A stretch of DNA of 64,000 bases from contig QCXZ01000041.1 of NCBI GenBank assembly GCA_025024175.1, positions 52,137,786-52,201,785 of the forward strand, in the 5' to 3' direction. The notes below the pieces were generated by a model. It did not search any database. It was not told where the DNA came from and was given only the letters and a program-made list of their open reading frames with translations. Below are positions 1 to 13,600 of the stretch, one piece after another (position 1 is the first letter of the stretch; every line of letters starts with the position of its first letter). Source of the DNA: Rhyzopertha dominica. Its lineage: Eukaryota > Arthropoda > Insecta > Coleoptera > Bostrichidae. The translations under genes and the position numbers were made by a program.

Positions 1-2050
1 AACCGCATTACAAAAAAGCTCATCACGCGGCCCCTAACAACATTCTAATAAAACCAGAATCACTAAACGACGCACATTTATATGGACCGCATTGCTCGCG
101 CGTCTGCTGGCTAAGACAAAAGAGCGCCGATGGCACAAACAAGAAAAATGCATTTTGTCATAATAACGAGGGGCTGAAAAAAAGGACATCGCTGCGCTTT
201 TGCAGGAGCGCTTTAATAACGGCGGGCTCTTATCTCATTAAAAATTGCGTTTGCCCGTCACAATGACGGGGGTGGGTGGGGTGAGACCGCCCGCGCTGCT
301 TCGCTCCTGATGAGTCCCTTTATTCGTAATTATTTTTTAATTGGGGCTACGCCCAGGACGGTAAGTGCTGTTTATTTTGCTTGTTGCCCACGGAGGGATG
401 GTTGCAAATAAGATTTCTAAAAATACTCCCCCTTTTGTTAAAGAGCGGTATAATGAAGCCCCAGCCAGAGATCTTCACGATAGGGTGAGTTTCATGCAGG
501 CGCACTTAAGTGTGTTTGATTTTTCAAGGTTTTTCACAAGTGTCTTCGGACATTAAAACTCCTGGGAGCTGTTTGTTCTTCAGTTTCAGTTAGTTTTCCT
601 CTAAACTATAGGCTTCGTTAAGCTAAATNCTTCGGTTAGTTTTCTTGCAGCTGTCTCAAACTAATTTCCTAGCACGATTATAGCACATTATAGCCTTCCT
701 ATTTCGATCTTACAGAAGAATAAGCAGTCGAAGCTCATGCGAAGCTGAAGAAGGTCATAAGTTCTTTAGTGATAAAATCTGATGAGAATTCATAACAGGC
801 CTAGGTAATCTCCAGAGCTTTTGGCTGCTACTGCCTTTGTTGACCTTTTCCATCAGCTTCAACCACTGTTCTCGTTTTGTCTCTGAAGTGGGTGAAATAA
901 ACTGTCCACTACATTCTATAGCTTGGTTACCAAACCATTCTTTTCAAACACATTACAATTGTTGGCTAGTAAAGCACAGGACTCTGAAGAAATGCCCTGT
1001 GATTAGTTCTGCATTTTTAGAGCACATTTTGATGGCTTCAAAACATTGGTCCTATTGCTCTAGTGTAGGACTGACGACACTCATCTTCTGATCTAATGAG
1101 GATGTCACTTTCTTTAGATAATACATTCAAACTTCCAAATTATTTATAACTGTTAAGTCATATTGGAATTATCAATAATGAAATCTAATGTTTTTGAAGA
1201 AGAATTTGTTATATTAACTGCGTGAGGAATATAGATGTAAGTTTTTAGTTAGGGAGTAAAATTGACCATTGCATAAAGATCCTACACAAAATTATTTAAA
1301 TCACTGCGTATCTACTTTGATCTACCGATCCAGCTTTCTTAGGTGACCCAACAACGACTGACGACCATCACCAACTGGGTCATACGGCACCAAAGATCGA
1401 TCTTACCCGTCCGCCGGTTACCCACGACGTTAATTAAAAATTTCGCGCCGTAGACGTCTCTCCCTGCGACCGGCAAAAAACTGCAAGAAACGTGCGAACA
1501 GTCGCCATTAATTACCCCACAAATTGCCGATTACGGCTGACCAGCCTGGAAATTAGAGAACCGTTAGGAGGAACTAATGCCCATAGCCAGTTTCTTTATA
1601 ATTAATGCTCGCCGGGAAAACTGGAAGTGATGTGTAATTTATTCGGTTACCGGGTTCCCATAGCGATGGGTCTAGACCCATAGAGACAAGTGGCTGGCGA
1701 CTTGTTCGAATTTTTGCGATTTCTTGCACGGATGGCTCTAAAGCTGTGGCGTCGGATTTCAAGAACAGTTATGGCTGTTTAACTGNTAGGTTCANTTTTG
1801 TTAATTGTGGACGCTTGTGGACTCGGATTGCAAATCTAGAGATTTATTGCGTTATTATATTTTAATGAAGGCGCATTTAATACTACTACCATGGCGAAGA
1901 AAAAGCTGGAGCCTCTTTGTTGTTTGATGCATCAGATCGAAATTTAGAATTCTCAGATCCCGCTTTTTCCCTGAGGTGTTTGTATTTCTTTCTTTGGCTT
2001 CATGAAGGTATTTTAATAACACACTATTGCTCAGAATCCTTGATGGAGTT
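1..2050. other. No gene recognised; two GC-balanced islands
   Basis: Islands at about 1-360 and 1320-1780 are CpG-containing. The first ends in ACG|GTAAGT (donor-like at 361), but no partner acceptor or coding signal supports an exon. The rest is AT-rich with nothing recognisable. Confidence 0.5.
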
Positions 2051-2059
2051 TTTGATCGA

Positions 2060-2300
2060 GGGCTTTTATCAACTGACGTTATAGGAAGCTTATGGATGAA
2101 CAATCTGAGATTGAAAGGATGGATTCATTCTTTCAAAACTTACATTAACGACGAATGTCCATTTCAGAATGCAGGTCATTACGAATATAAAAGTGTGCCC
2201 TTTGGACTAGAAAATTCAGCGTGCAACCTTACAGAGATCCTCTCAAGAATAAGTGCTACGACTTGGACAAACAAATTACAGGATTTGTTTAAATAAAATG
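2060..2300 (+). mobile_element. Gypsy-type reverse transcriptase scrap
   Basis: The frame across 2027-2296 contains GHYEYKSVPFGLENSA, close to the MPFGL-N-A block of Ty3/gypsy reverse transcriptases. Only this one block is convincing. The upstream part of the frame and the stop after it do not match the family, and no protease, integrase or LTR was seen. It is a short relic with stops in the surrounding frame. Confidence 0.45.
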
Positions 2301-2379
2301 GGTCTTCATCATAAAGAAGTTGCTTATTCCGGGCGTAATATGATTGAAAAATTGAAAAAAAGCCGTTTGTGGAACACAC

Positions 2380-2940
2380 TTGGCCACTACTTAAACAACG
2401 TAATTCGGTGTTAGAGACATATGATGGTGGAATGTTCCCACATGCTTACCAAATAGCTTATTGTGAAGCGTGCTTTGTGAAATTTTATACCATCCACTGG
2501 CTTGGGCTTGACCTTTATAATGTCAGTTCTTTGCAATAAAATAATTAACCACGGTGAGTTGTGTCGCTCCTACCATCCATTCTCTTCTTAAAGATACGTA
2601 AGGAAGGTGATTAATTGAATGCGTTGAAGTGTCTCGTAAATGATAAATTCAAAAATCTGGAAGCCCCGCCTATTTGGCAGCAGAATACTGAATAACTTTT
2701 GTAATGTCTGACTGGTGCTGAAATAAGGATGTATTTTAATTTTGCGCGTTACTCAACACATATGAAAGACGTTTCAATGATCTAAGTGACTAGTTTCGTC
2801 AATGTCACTGTAAATAAGGATGCACATTGTCTTCATCATTACAAGTTGCACATCAATTTGGTCTCCCAGTGACGTAACACATTTCCTTACACCCCTATCG
2901 TTGTCATCCGCCCAATTATCATCTTTCCACGCCCTCGGCG
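2380..2940. other. AT-rich, nothing recognised
   Basis: No coding, RNA or repeat signal was seen between the gypsy scrap and the CpG-rich block. Confidence 0.5.
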
Positions 2941-3660
2941 GTGTCCATCGGACCGCCGGCACGGGAAGTACGGTTGCATAACCGCGTCACAATAACAATT
3001 GTCTTTCGGCAACAGCGTTATCCGTGGGGGAGCCGGGACCACGCCCCTAGCGGACAACAATGCGAATCCGCTACGTCTCCTTAGATCGCTCGCCTTCCAC
3101 CGGCGGACAATCCGCTATATGGGCGTATCGGGCACGTGGGCAGCGGGGAGGGGAGGGGCGTCGCCTCCTCGCGGTGGGGATGGACACCAGGAGCTCATGC
3201 ACCGTGCGACAGACGCATAACGTTACGCAGCGTGCACGCACACGCGTCGGTCAACTGCTGCGGGTGCGGTGTCGGGCGACAGACAGGTGTTTTTTGTTTC
3301 GACGATTGACAGGCGATCAGGGTCGGCCGCGTCAGGGGCCGGTGACAATAATTGCCGCGCGCATAGGGGTTGCGCAAACGCTTCTTCTTTCTTGTTTTCC
3401 GTGCGGGGGACGAGGTTGCTGCTCATGTTAGTTGTTGTTGTGCTGGCACGGTGGCTTCTGTCGGTGTCGAGGGCTGGATTCGCTTGCTACCGGCGAATCT
3501 GAGGGAGGCATGCGGTGCTGAGGTCGCCGGACTGACACCCAGTGACAGGTGAGTTGTTCTTACGTAACGCGCGCGCTGGACGGTCGCGAAAACGATCATC
3601 CGCGTCGTTTTGGCGCTGCCGAAACGGGCTTTAATTGATTGAATGGACGACAGGTTTCCC
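2940..3660 (+). promoter_or_regulatory. CpG-rich block with a good splice donor; possible 5' untranslated exon
   Basis: This is among the most CpG-dense stretches of the window. It ends in TGACAG|GTGAGT, with the donor GT at 3549-3550. SoxD needs at least one upstream non-coding exon because an intron ends at 35681, and this block is on the right strand. However, it would imply a 32 kb intron, several other CpG-rich islands exist, and I cannot fix a transcription start. The short overlapping frames here on both strands look like by-products of GC-rich DNA. It could equally be an enhancer. Confidence 0.25.
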
Positions 3661-4110
3661 ACCTTGTAAAAGATTAAAATATAAAGAGGTAATCATTTGA
3701 CAACTTTACGTAACGCGAGATATGACCCATTGACCAAAATTCTGTTTATATACTTCTTTTATGGTTGTGTTGTCATGGTATACCTTTAAGAAGGATACAT
3801 AACGTATTTCCTATTCTATTTTTGAATATTTCAAATAATCGCGCCACTACGTCAGAAATGCGACTTTAATCATTATTAAGCACTACACAATGGAGTACCT
3901 CAAGGATCCATCACTGGTTCTTTGTTATTTTTATACAAGGTATAAAAGTCAACAATATCCTTTTCTATTCAACTATTTTCTTCGTTTCCAACAAACAGAG
4001 GATTCCCTGTTTTCATTGGATACTATACTGTTCTAAATGCTAACCACTTAATAACAGACCAAAGTTTTAAATTAACCGGATTGTTATTGCGAGGAGAAAA
4101 ATTTCTATAC

Positions 4111-5157
4111 TATACAGGGTATGCCAACGAAGATGGAACGCATATTTATTGAAAATTTCAAAGATTATGTACCAAATCAAGCTGTCTACTCCCTCTTCTG
4201 TTCTATTTTTCTTTAAATGGAACACCTTGTATATTTTTGCAACTTTATTAACAACTCACGTGATTTACTTTGCACTGTTTTAACCACATTCGTTTTTTTT
4301 TTAAGCTGACATTTTCATTGTACTCTTTAAGTCAAATATCTTTAAAAGTAAGAGACAAAAACCCTTACAGGTTTCCCAATGGGACATTTTCAATCATGCC
4401 AATAACTTGTTTTTTTTTATTTTATTTTGTTGAAATCAGCTTGTAGATATGTTTCTGAATAAAATAAAAAAACTTAAATTTTCATGTTTTTTATGAATAA
4501 ACGTAACTGTTTTCAATTATTGTTTAAGTCATATATAGCCTGACAGTTTGCATTTGTGTTTTTTCTTTTACCAGCAATGTTTTTATTTAGATGAGTTAGC
4601 TAACATTATACATATGTATCGTCATATTTTGAAATGTTTTTTATACGAGCAATGAATGATTAATAAGACCCTGTAGAGGTGCTTACAAAATGTAGTAAAA
4701 ATGACGGGAAAATTATAAACAATAATAATAAAAATGTCAGTTTTTTCTCAATAACCATTAGTAGCACACAGTTACAAACTTGTATCAGCATAAAAGCAAT
4801 CTCTATAAGTTTTTAATGACGTGGAAATCTAAAACTTTTGATTAAAGATCTGTCACGCCCTATCTATAACCGCATCTTGCTATCTTTTTTACTTTTTGAG
4901 ATATTAGGCTTTTTTCAACATGCTGTAAACGTCAAAATTCTCAAAAAAAACTTTAAATGTGGTCAAAACGGTGCAAAATAGAAACACACATGTTGTCACC
5001 ATTATTATTGACACGAATTCATAAATGTAAAAGTATACGGAGTGTTCCATTTGAAAAATAAAGATGATAACGTGTAGAGAAAATAAGACACCCTGTATAA
5101 TGCAAAAAAAAATTAGTGATTGATTATCCAGTTTCACTAATCTGAATATACCCTGCT
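4111..5157. repeat. Fold-back (long inverted repeat) element
   Basis: The left arm (about 4195-4320) and the right arm (about 4920-5070) are imperfect reverse complements. Shared blocks are AAATGGAACAC and TTTGCAC-GTTTT-ACCACATT. The outer ends are also complementary (CAGGGTAT near 4115 and ATACCCTG near 5148). An ACACCCTGTATA motif lies at 5088-5099. The 600-bp middle is AT-rich and non-coding. The 77-codon minus-strand frame at 4904-5137 is just the right arm. A non-autonomous DNA element is likely. Confidence 0.6.
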
Positions 5158-8100
5158 ACAGACATCTGGTGACGTAGAAACTCCTATATCTAATAAGGTA
5201 GTTTTTTGGAGAAAATTAAATAGTCTAATTTCATTTTTGGTACAGTCAAATGTCAGTTCTCCAGTAGCTTACTAGTTATGTGTAAGGATTGTACTGACTG
5301 GCTTTAAAAAAATGAAAGATTGGATTGAGTTAATGCATTTTTTCATTAATGCGGCATTTTTGATACCACCTACGTTCAAATTTTTGCCTGGGGACATTAA
5401 AATCTTCATGCATATTTATGAAATAATTGATCTAGGTAAAGCAGAATTATTTTTTTAGCGTACTGTGTTCTAAATCGCCTTCAATGGAACGGAAGTTACT
5501 TCAGTCGTGTTGAAACGTTTTCAAAACAACCAATGCTCCCAAACTGTAGATAGGTTTGATAACCATATCTATTTATGAAATGCTTTCTTCTATTACTGAG
5601 TAACTTAACTATATGTACTGAAATAATTTCAGTAATGAAAAATTGACCCCAGACGTGGGGTGAACTGGCTATAGTACCTATACTTTTTCGTAGGGCAGTT
5701 GTTTTTCATGAGTTTTAAATTTCTTTTGCCAAATGTTTGAAAGTAAACAGATGAATTTTTATCTTCAGGGTCCCAAATGTACTAGTTTTAACTATACTGC
5801 AACTTACTCCATTAGTTTTTTCTTCTGCTATTGACAGCTTAAGTATATTTTATGTTTCTTTTCTAACACATAAAAGTATCTGACTTTATACAGATAGAAT
5901 AAGATTTCTCTTTTCATGAACTTTGATGATTAATTTAAAACACGGATCTACTTCTGCTGCACTCATCTTGCAGCCATCTGGTTTAAGTCTTTCGTACCTG
6001 CCATTGTGTTTCATATCAATCGACAGCTTTGGGGGAATAGACTTATCAGAATAGCGCAGCGTGATTCAGGTAAACTACCAACAACCCACATTTGTTTTGA
6101 TTGGTCAAGTACATCCTAAACATCTTGAGCTGCCGATACATTGTATCATTCTGAAGTCTCGTACGGGTCCCTATCTCAAATGTTTAAAAACCCGCCGTGT
6201 CTGTTATTTTTAAACGCAGACTTTACAACAACTTTGCTTTATAAACCTCGCCGACGGGATTACAATACAAAGTAGCCGAATGCGCGCTATATTTATCGTC
6301 GTGTATCGATGTTTATTTTAAAACATAACCAAACAGTCCGGTATAATTACAAGATGAGCTGCAAAGTTTATTTATCCTATACCGGCACAGTCATAATAAG
6401 ATACAAAGTAGAAGACGCGCTTGAGAAAGGGATCATCAATCCCGGTGTCGAAAAAGGGGTCCGCTCCCATTGTGTCCGCTAATGTTGACAAATAAGTCGC
6501 AACGGATTCCCTGGGAAACGCTAAGATTTGGATGGGTGCGTTTCGTCGGTACCGAATTATTAATAGACGACTTTGCAGCCCCTGTTTAGGCGCATTAGAT
6601 TGTCCTTGACACTGATAAGTGTGGACTTATTAGGGTATAAACAGTGTAACAAAACAAGCCGTTTGATAGCTCGTAAGGGTTATCTGAGAGATTTTTGTAG
6701 CGCAGCATGAATTGGAAAGCTCCGTTTAGGTATTCCCCCCGTTTACAATCTCGTAACGATCTCATCGGTGTGTGCGATTATTGTACCGAATTACTCACAT
6801 TATTCATTTATATTCTAGAGCACATTCTAAAGAATATTATTCGTTATACAGAAATATCCCAAAAAGAGTGAGTGAGTTTGAAATATTATAATCCGGTCCT
6901 AATTAAGGGTGGCGAAGACGATGATAGTTACGGTTTTGCGATGGAGAGGGACTAAACTAGAAACTGTATATCTTTGTGTAAACCTTACTTACACATTCTC
7001 AAAAAACTTTATATTCGGTTGTGCACCACTAGCCCTCACAATTACTAAAAAAAATACCCCTTTAATAACATCAGTACTAACTACTAATGAATGAGCCTCT
7101 CTAAATGAGATCATTGATTCAAAATTACTACAAAGCGTGCATAATATTCTGTCAAACTCTTCAACTAAAAGGCTTCCAATTGTTCCTTATTTTAAATTGG
7201 AAGCCATTTTTAAATGACAAACATGCAGCAAATTTTAACACATTTAGAGTTATTTGTCAACAATCGGTTTCGTCAATTATTTTAATAAGAAATAAGAAAG
7301 GAATGAGGCTTTGCCTTTTTGAACTCTGTACTGTACTATTTTTTATCACGATCCTTAGCTAAAGTTAAAAGGTGTACATAATTTTAAAAATCAATTATCA
7401 GTAACAGTAGAACTTGTTCTATTGCAGCTTATTTTTCTTTCTAACCTACAATTTATTATTTGATTTTATTCTGTTTTACTGTAAAGACAAATCAATAAGC
7501 CATGAACATGGTTTGTACACATAAAAACATAAAAGATCTAGTACCAACTTGAATTAATAATTTGTATTAGTTTTCTTTCTGTAGTCCTATTACGTTCGCA
7601 TGACTTAGAACAGAAGTTTTGTGCATCATCCCGTTCATTGATTCGAATACAAGAAATCTATTCAGGTTACCCTTTTAATGACCTAATCTAATAAGTTTAC
7701 ACGAAAGCTTCGCCCAAATTAACTAGAAATAACGACCGCCAATAAGCGGCCATTAAATCTAATTAAATTTCGAAAACGACTTATTAGGCAGGAAAATTTC
7801 ACACTAGTTAAACAGTCTGCCGTCGCTCAAAAATTGATTACTTCCTCGACACCGATTGCGCCACTAAAAGAAAAAAAGGTCAAATTTTATGCGTCCGTTA
7901 ACGATATATCAATTATCAGCACGGGATTTCGCAACGCCATCTGGGATGGACCCAAAAACAACAACAAAGACATTAACGAATAGAGAGACTTTAGAGGTAT
8001 TTAATAAAGTCTATTATCGGCATTATTAAAAAAAATATGGGAGCGGACTGTTTTCAGTTTAACAGCCTGTGAAATGGATCGTAAAAACCGGTGATTTCGT

Positions 8101-10300
8101 TGAATCCTTTCCGTGCGATGATTTTTACGTCGTTATTTCATAATCTGTGCAGCACCTTGAAGTCTGATAGCGGAGCCAGATTTGTTTATGCTCGTGTTGC
8201 ACGTTTCGAAAAATGAACATGACGGTTGATTTGAAGTTTTTTACGTGGTACAGAATCAGACCTGTTACAACAAAATTGTGTACACAACCCTACAAAAATG
8301 CTAGTTAGTATTTCACGTTATTCAAGTCTCTCGAGCTCAATACCGACAATTGATCACATCTTCTCATCAGCATCTCGCAAATGTCTTTCAGTTCCGTTGG
8401 TATTTACCTACAAATGAACACTTTTTGGCTATTGGTACTAAGTATTCAACAAGTACCTTACCCCAGTCGAAAGCAACATAAAGTACAAAAGCCAAGAGAG
8501 ATTTTGAAGCAGTTTGAAACCTATCAAAAAGTAAAAAAATATATGTTTGATTCCGGTCACAAAAGCTTAAGTTCCTACATATTTTACCACATTTTTAAGT
8601 GGAAATTTAACAAAATCAGATTCTACTTTCTTGTCTATTTCGTCATCACTTATACTTTCCTCCTCGCTACCTTACTGTGTAAGCATTCTCCCATATCACT
8701 CAAAGGAATGATCTCGGTAATGCTTTTTTTCCTGCAGCGGTATAAACTTGTTTCCTTCTTCTTTTTATAATATAACAAAACATTTTGATGAGATTGTGTT
8801 CTGCAGTTTGATGAAGCTTCCTTTTTCTTTTCTTTCAATAAATACCATATTTTTCAAAGTTGCTTTCGTATTTTGTGAAGTGTAGTTGCCTTGTGAGTAG
8901 AGAAAGTATATAATTTGTCTGGTAACCGTGAAAATTCGTTGTTGTTCAGGTGGAGAAATCATCTGGTCATGAAGATGTTTTTTCCAATATTCCTTTCATG
9001 ACATGAAGAACGTTACATCGTGGGGCTACAGCCAGTGAGTATTTCTGATCAATTCCCAGTATATTTTCCTCTTACCACAAGAATAGCATCCTTGGTCAAA
9101 TCCAGCTAAACGTTTCAAGAAATCGCTTATTAACTGCTACTGAAGATGTCAATTTAGCTGCCGAAATATATATTTAATTTCTAAATTATTGTAGCATATT
9201 TTATGTAAGTTATAGCAAGAATAACTTTAGTTGCTTGAACATTTTGCCTTCATTTTCCCTCCGTATTCTACTCTAGAAGACAATATGTATAATGTAGGTC
9301 AAACCTCTCTCTTTATTCCCCCTTATCCCGTCATCCCCTTCAGAATCCGCGTCACAAAGGCGCTGAGACCACCTCGCTCATTACACTATTTTCTTCTCCG
9401 GCCAGCGCGCACGAATTTTAACGACTTTTCCCAGTGATAACAGCAACATCGGTAATCTTTGTTCTGCGAAGTGGCCGCATCTGGTTTAAGTCAAGATTAG
9501 CCTAATGGAACTCCGCATATGTGGGTGTCGACCTGATTTTCGAGTGTTCCCTTTTTATTGTTCCCACACGGATATCGGGTTGCACCACTGACCTCCACGT
9601 CCATAAATCAGGTTAGACACCCTCGCCCCGAGTTGCACATGCAGCCCCGAAGAATTGGGGTGGAATAGCGGAGCGTTCCCGGGATTCTTTGTTCGATGCT
9701 ACGGAACGTCGGGAATTTGCCTGTTGTTAATTTACTTGGTGTTTCGTTAAGGTGTTGCTGTGTCTTTAAAACCCTCATGCTGTACCCAACTCGACACATT
9801 TTTGCCTGTAGATTCGATTTTTGAATGAAAGTTAACAGGAATTCCAATCAGTTTTGACTTCTGTGATTGAAAACTAACAACTTTTAAAGATTTCTCCTTT
9901 ACAGTACCGAAATAACAGAAATAGTGAACTGCAATAATTTTTTTATTAAATTTTTCCAATCATTATTCCGTGGTGTCATATTTTATTAACTGTTCTTTGG
10001 TAGTTAGAGGAGTAACAGAACCAATTTCTCCATTAATGCAGCAATTGAAAGTATTTTTAGAAACAACTAAATTAAACTGCACTGTAATCAATGGCATTTC
10101 TAAAATCTGCAAAATCGTAGAAGTCTGATACGACTTAACAGTCTGTTAATATTTTCCATTAATTTTTTAATCAGAGTAATACAAGTTATCCGTAAGATGT
10201 AGATTTTATTGTTATTTTATCAACGGTGTTGGCTTTTATTTTGCACTGAAATTCTTTATTAAAAATGGCATTTCTCTATTCGTATTTGAGTACATTAATA
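5158..10300. other. Gene-free AT-rich stretch with islands
   Basis: GC-balanced islands lie at about 6100-6620, 7840-8170 and 9340-9720. The longest frame (8381-8770, 129 codons) has a hydrophobic, low-complexity translation and no known motif. No transposon signature was found in this stretch. Confidence 0.45.
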
Positions 10301-11110
10301 TTAGTAAACGTAAATTTAAATATTTAAAATATATATTTTATAAACAAATAGGTACACCAATGGGTAGTAAAGCATCACTTATAATAGCCCACCACGTTTG
10401 TGGAAAAAATTGTATAAACTTGTTTAGGCAAATTGATTTTTGAAGTTTTTTAATGATAACAGTTTTCAATGAATATAACAGACACATATAGTTTACTCCA
10501 AGAAAACAAACTCAATACTTTCTTAGATACTTCATTTATTAGAAATGATGAAAACGTTATTATAATGCACTATACATTAAATCAACTAAACCTTTATGTA
10601 CTTCGCTTTTAAATAAAAAAAAAAATACCCAAACTAAAATCCATTTAAATTAACAACTCTCATTCAACTGGTTTAGTCCAAAGATTGTTTCGTAAAACAT
10701 CCACCTAANGCCAGAAATTTTCTATCTTCCTTGTGTGCGTTATTGTCTAATTCAAAATTAACTACACGAGGGAGCTCTGTNGCTGGGATGACTGTTGGGG
10801 TGGTTTTACTGACCCGATTTAGTGCATTTCGTGTGCTTAATAGCAAATTAAACACGTTATCGTAGAGTTTTACAAAGTTTGGGTCTGTCATTATCATTTC
10901 ATTAGGGTTGGGGATTTGTTATAAGCAATAACACCCATTAAAGAATATTTCCTACTTGGTATAAAATGTAATGATTGTCAATCTATTTGTGTTGGGCAAT
11001 AGATTGACCACCGTTTCAGATTTGAAGATCCAACGATTTTGCATGACGAAATAAGTGTAAATAAACGCTTTCTTTTGGAAAACTTGGCAGAAGTGACTTT
11101 ATCGTGACTG
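10300..11110 (+). mobile_element. Penelope-like retroelement relic (RT and GIY-YIG parts)
   Basis: GTPMGSKASLIIAHH at about 10350-10395 matches the G-PMGSPLSP-IA motif of Penelope-like reverse transcriptases. LQENKLNTFLDTSFIRN near 10498-10550 fits the following N-FLD motif. About 400 bp later IKCNDCQSICVGQ (about 10960-11000) matches the YKI-C-DC---YVGQT motif of the GIY-YIG endonuclease that ends these elements. Order and strand are correct. Stops, frameshifts and two N bases interrupt it, and the catalytic YADD part is not visible. It is a dead copy. Confidence 0.7.
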
Positions 11111-11139
11111 ACACCCCATTTATTCTTTCCTACATAATT

Positions 11140-13570
11140 AATATTAGTTTCGAAATCTTCATAATGAGTATTAAAACGTAAGAAACATTTTTAAAGCTTT
11201 TTCTGAATATTGTGAAAGGCACATCTTATAATTTGTATATCTGCTTCTATACCTACTGTATGTACACTGTTTCATCTTCCATTTTTCCTTATACCTTACA
11301 CATTCCTTTCCGTCCCAACAATTGGATTCTTCTAGCTCTGACTCATTTCCTGATTTCATGGTTCCGAGTGTAACTCGTATACTTCTATTCTTCTTTATCA
11401 CTCGATTTATCCTTCTCTGCCTCTATCTTTTTGATATATCACACAAGTCTCCCATGCTGTTTAACAAATGTCTTTTGATCCCACACAGAGTTAAAGGAGT
11501 TTGCTACTTTATGTGCTCGTTTTTCATATATCGTTGTACCCAAATCTTTCAATAGTATAAGTTTTTACACCTCTATTTTCGATTTCTGAAAAATATATGA
11601 AGTTCAAAGGTTCAAAAGTTAGGTCGATATAAGACTCCAGGGACTGGAAAATTGAAAAGAGTGGAACCGTTGTAGTTATACAAAACCTCAAGAATTTCAT
11701 GGCCCAAAATATACCGTGAAGGTTCTTGGTTTAATTTTTAGAGGNTATTGATTAAATTATGTGATTAATTTATTTGTCATTGATTTGACTGCCAAAAAGA
11801 ATAAAATTGCAGCAGATCTGGTAAACTCCAAAAAAATCGACCTTCAATTAGCACTTTCCCGCTTGGCAAATACACCCGACATTACCAGCTCTTTACCTCA
11901 CAAATTAATCTCAACTAACGATCGCCTTCAGCGTAGGATACTCTAATCGACTTACGCTGTCACTTAGCGTTTCCTTAAAATCTTCATTGCCCCGTTCACA
12001 CGAAGGTTACCTCTCACATTGTGCCCACAAAATCTTGATTGATCTGTTCTTGCGCAACGCCATTAATTAGGAGCCCCCTTTGATTTTACGCGCTCCGCAA
12101 CTGGATCGCAGAAGAAGGCGCCCGGGCTTATGCAACTCGATTTGCATATACGCGCGGACGATCGGAGTGAACAACCTCAAATTTGGGAACCGGTCCTGCA
12201 CATTAACATAACAATTGTGTCCCAGCCTGGCCGAAAACCCGTATCTCGAAAAACAACCTGTTAATTGTGTAATTACGATCGGAAAAAATTGGAGGGCCAG
12301 TGGCGCACTGGGGGGCAAAAAGCGCAGAAAGGGCCGTTTTGTCGCTGGTTATAAAACGCTTTTATTGACAGTTTTAGTTTGCTAGAAACGGATCTTAATT
12401 TTTCTTAACTCTGCACCAGTTTCTTCAATACCTCTGCATAAAAACTCCCCCCCCCCCCTCAGGGAATTGAACCAGATGATCACGGCGGTATTGTGAGATT
12501 CTCGTAGTTCTCGAAGCGTTGTTCAGCAAGTGCAAAGTCGAGACTGTAAGGTGGGATATCAGAAATTTCCTAATGACAATCGTGAATCTTCTCTTTGGTT
12601 GTGACAACGATGTGGGGATGAACAATGTCGTGGAGGAGGACTATTATCAGTTCGTAGCATTTGTAATTGTTGTCCCACGTTCAATCAATTCAACCAGAAG
12701 AAGGTCCATCCCAGAAAACGATAGCGATCATTTTTCGAGTCGTATACAAGGAGATTTTCGGTTTTGGTGAAATTGAATGGCGCCAATGAATTGACTGTTG
12801 TTTTGTTTCGATGGTGTCGTAGGATATCCAGGTCTCGCGGGACTGCGGGAAAACAAGTCATTTCGGCCTTGTCAATAACGATCCAAAAACTTTTGTCCAC
12901 TTCGCATCCTTTGCTCTTTGTGCTGGTCCGTTAACATTTTTGGTACCCATCTTTCTTCAAACTTGTGATATCAATGCTTTTGCGTAACAATTTGAATATG
13001 GTTGTGCCTCCAACAAGAAACTGTTAATCGTCGATTAGATCGAAGCTTTTGGTCCACCAATTGAAATCTCGACACCATTGTCTAACCTCTCCTTTATTCA
13101 ATANGGCTGGCCCATAAACAAGGTATAGCACCTCGTGGATTTTGGCGGACGGGTATTCTTTTCTCTGCTCACTCTTCATAAATTATATTCGCTGATATTT
13201 TTTGACTGCATCCACTAACAACTGAAACAATACTGTTTACTTCGTTGCTGTGTGTGTACAAAACATTGTGCAAGAACTCGATGTCTTTATTGGTTTGTTT
13301 TCAGAATTGTTAGACAACTCATTTACTCAGAAATGGTGAATATACTACTTTAATTCATGGCTTTGTTATGCTAGTTCCNTCGACCATGTCAAATAATATG
13401 AATATGTATGAAGTGACCAATCGCATGTCTTTTGTTTGCCTTCTCTGGCACTTTCATTAACAGTGTGGTTAGGTGGGTGTTATGTGACTATTCGTGGTAC
13501 AATTATCGTGGTTTGTCTCAGATAAGCGTTTTGTCCTTGTTGAATTTTCACTTTTATTTCAAATAGTCGA
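11140..13570. other. Gene-free stretch; island and homopolymer
   Basis: A GC-balanced island lies at about 11990-12330 and a run of 12 C residues at 12447-12458. Overlapping short frames on both strands near 12425-12900 show no recognisable motif. Confidence 0.45.
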
Positions 13571-13572
13571 TA

Positions 13573-13600
13573 TACAGGGTGTCTCGTGAAGTTATAAAGG
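13573..13600 (+). repeat. Transposon terminus-like motif
   Basis: TATACAGGGTGTCTCGTGAA resembles the ends near 4111 (TATACAGGGTAT), 5099 and 23655 (both TATACAGGGTG on the minus strand). It may be an end of a Tc1/mariner-type element whose other end is lost. No transposase was found next to it. Confidence 0.3.

Noticed and set aside
5886..6071. Open minus-strand stretch of about 60 codons (SIPPKLSIDMKHNGRYERL)
   Set aside because: It looks protein-like but matches nothing I know, and open stretches of this length are common by chance.
8381..8770. 129-codon hydrophobic frame
   Set aside because: AT-rich DNA readily gives Phe/Leu/Ile/Lys-rich frames; no conserved pattern or splice context.
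10673..10897. Minus-strand frame inside the Penelope relic
   Set aside because: It lies between RT and endonuclease blocks of the opposite strand and contains unresolved bases; the + strand explanation is better supported.
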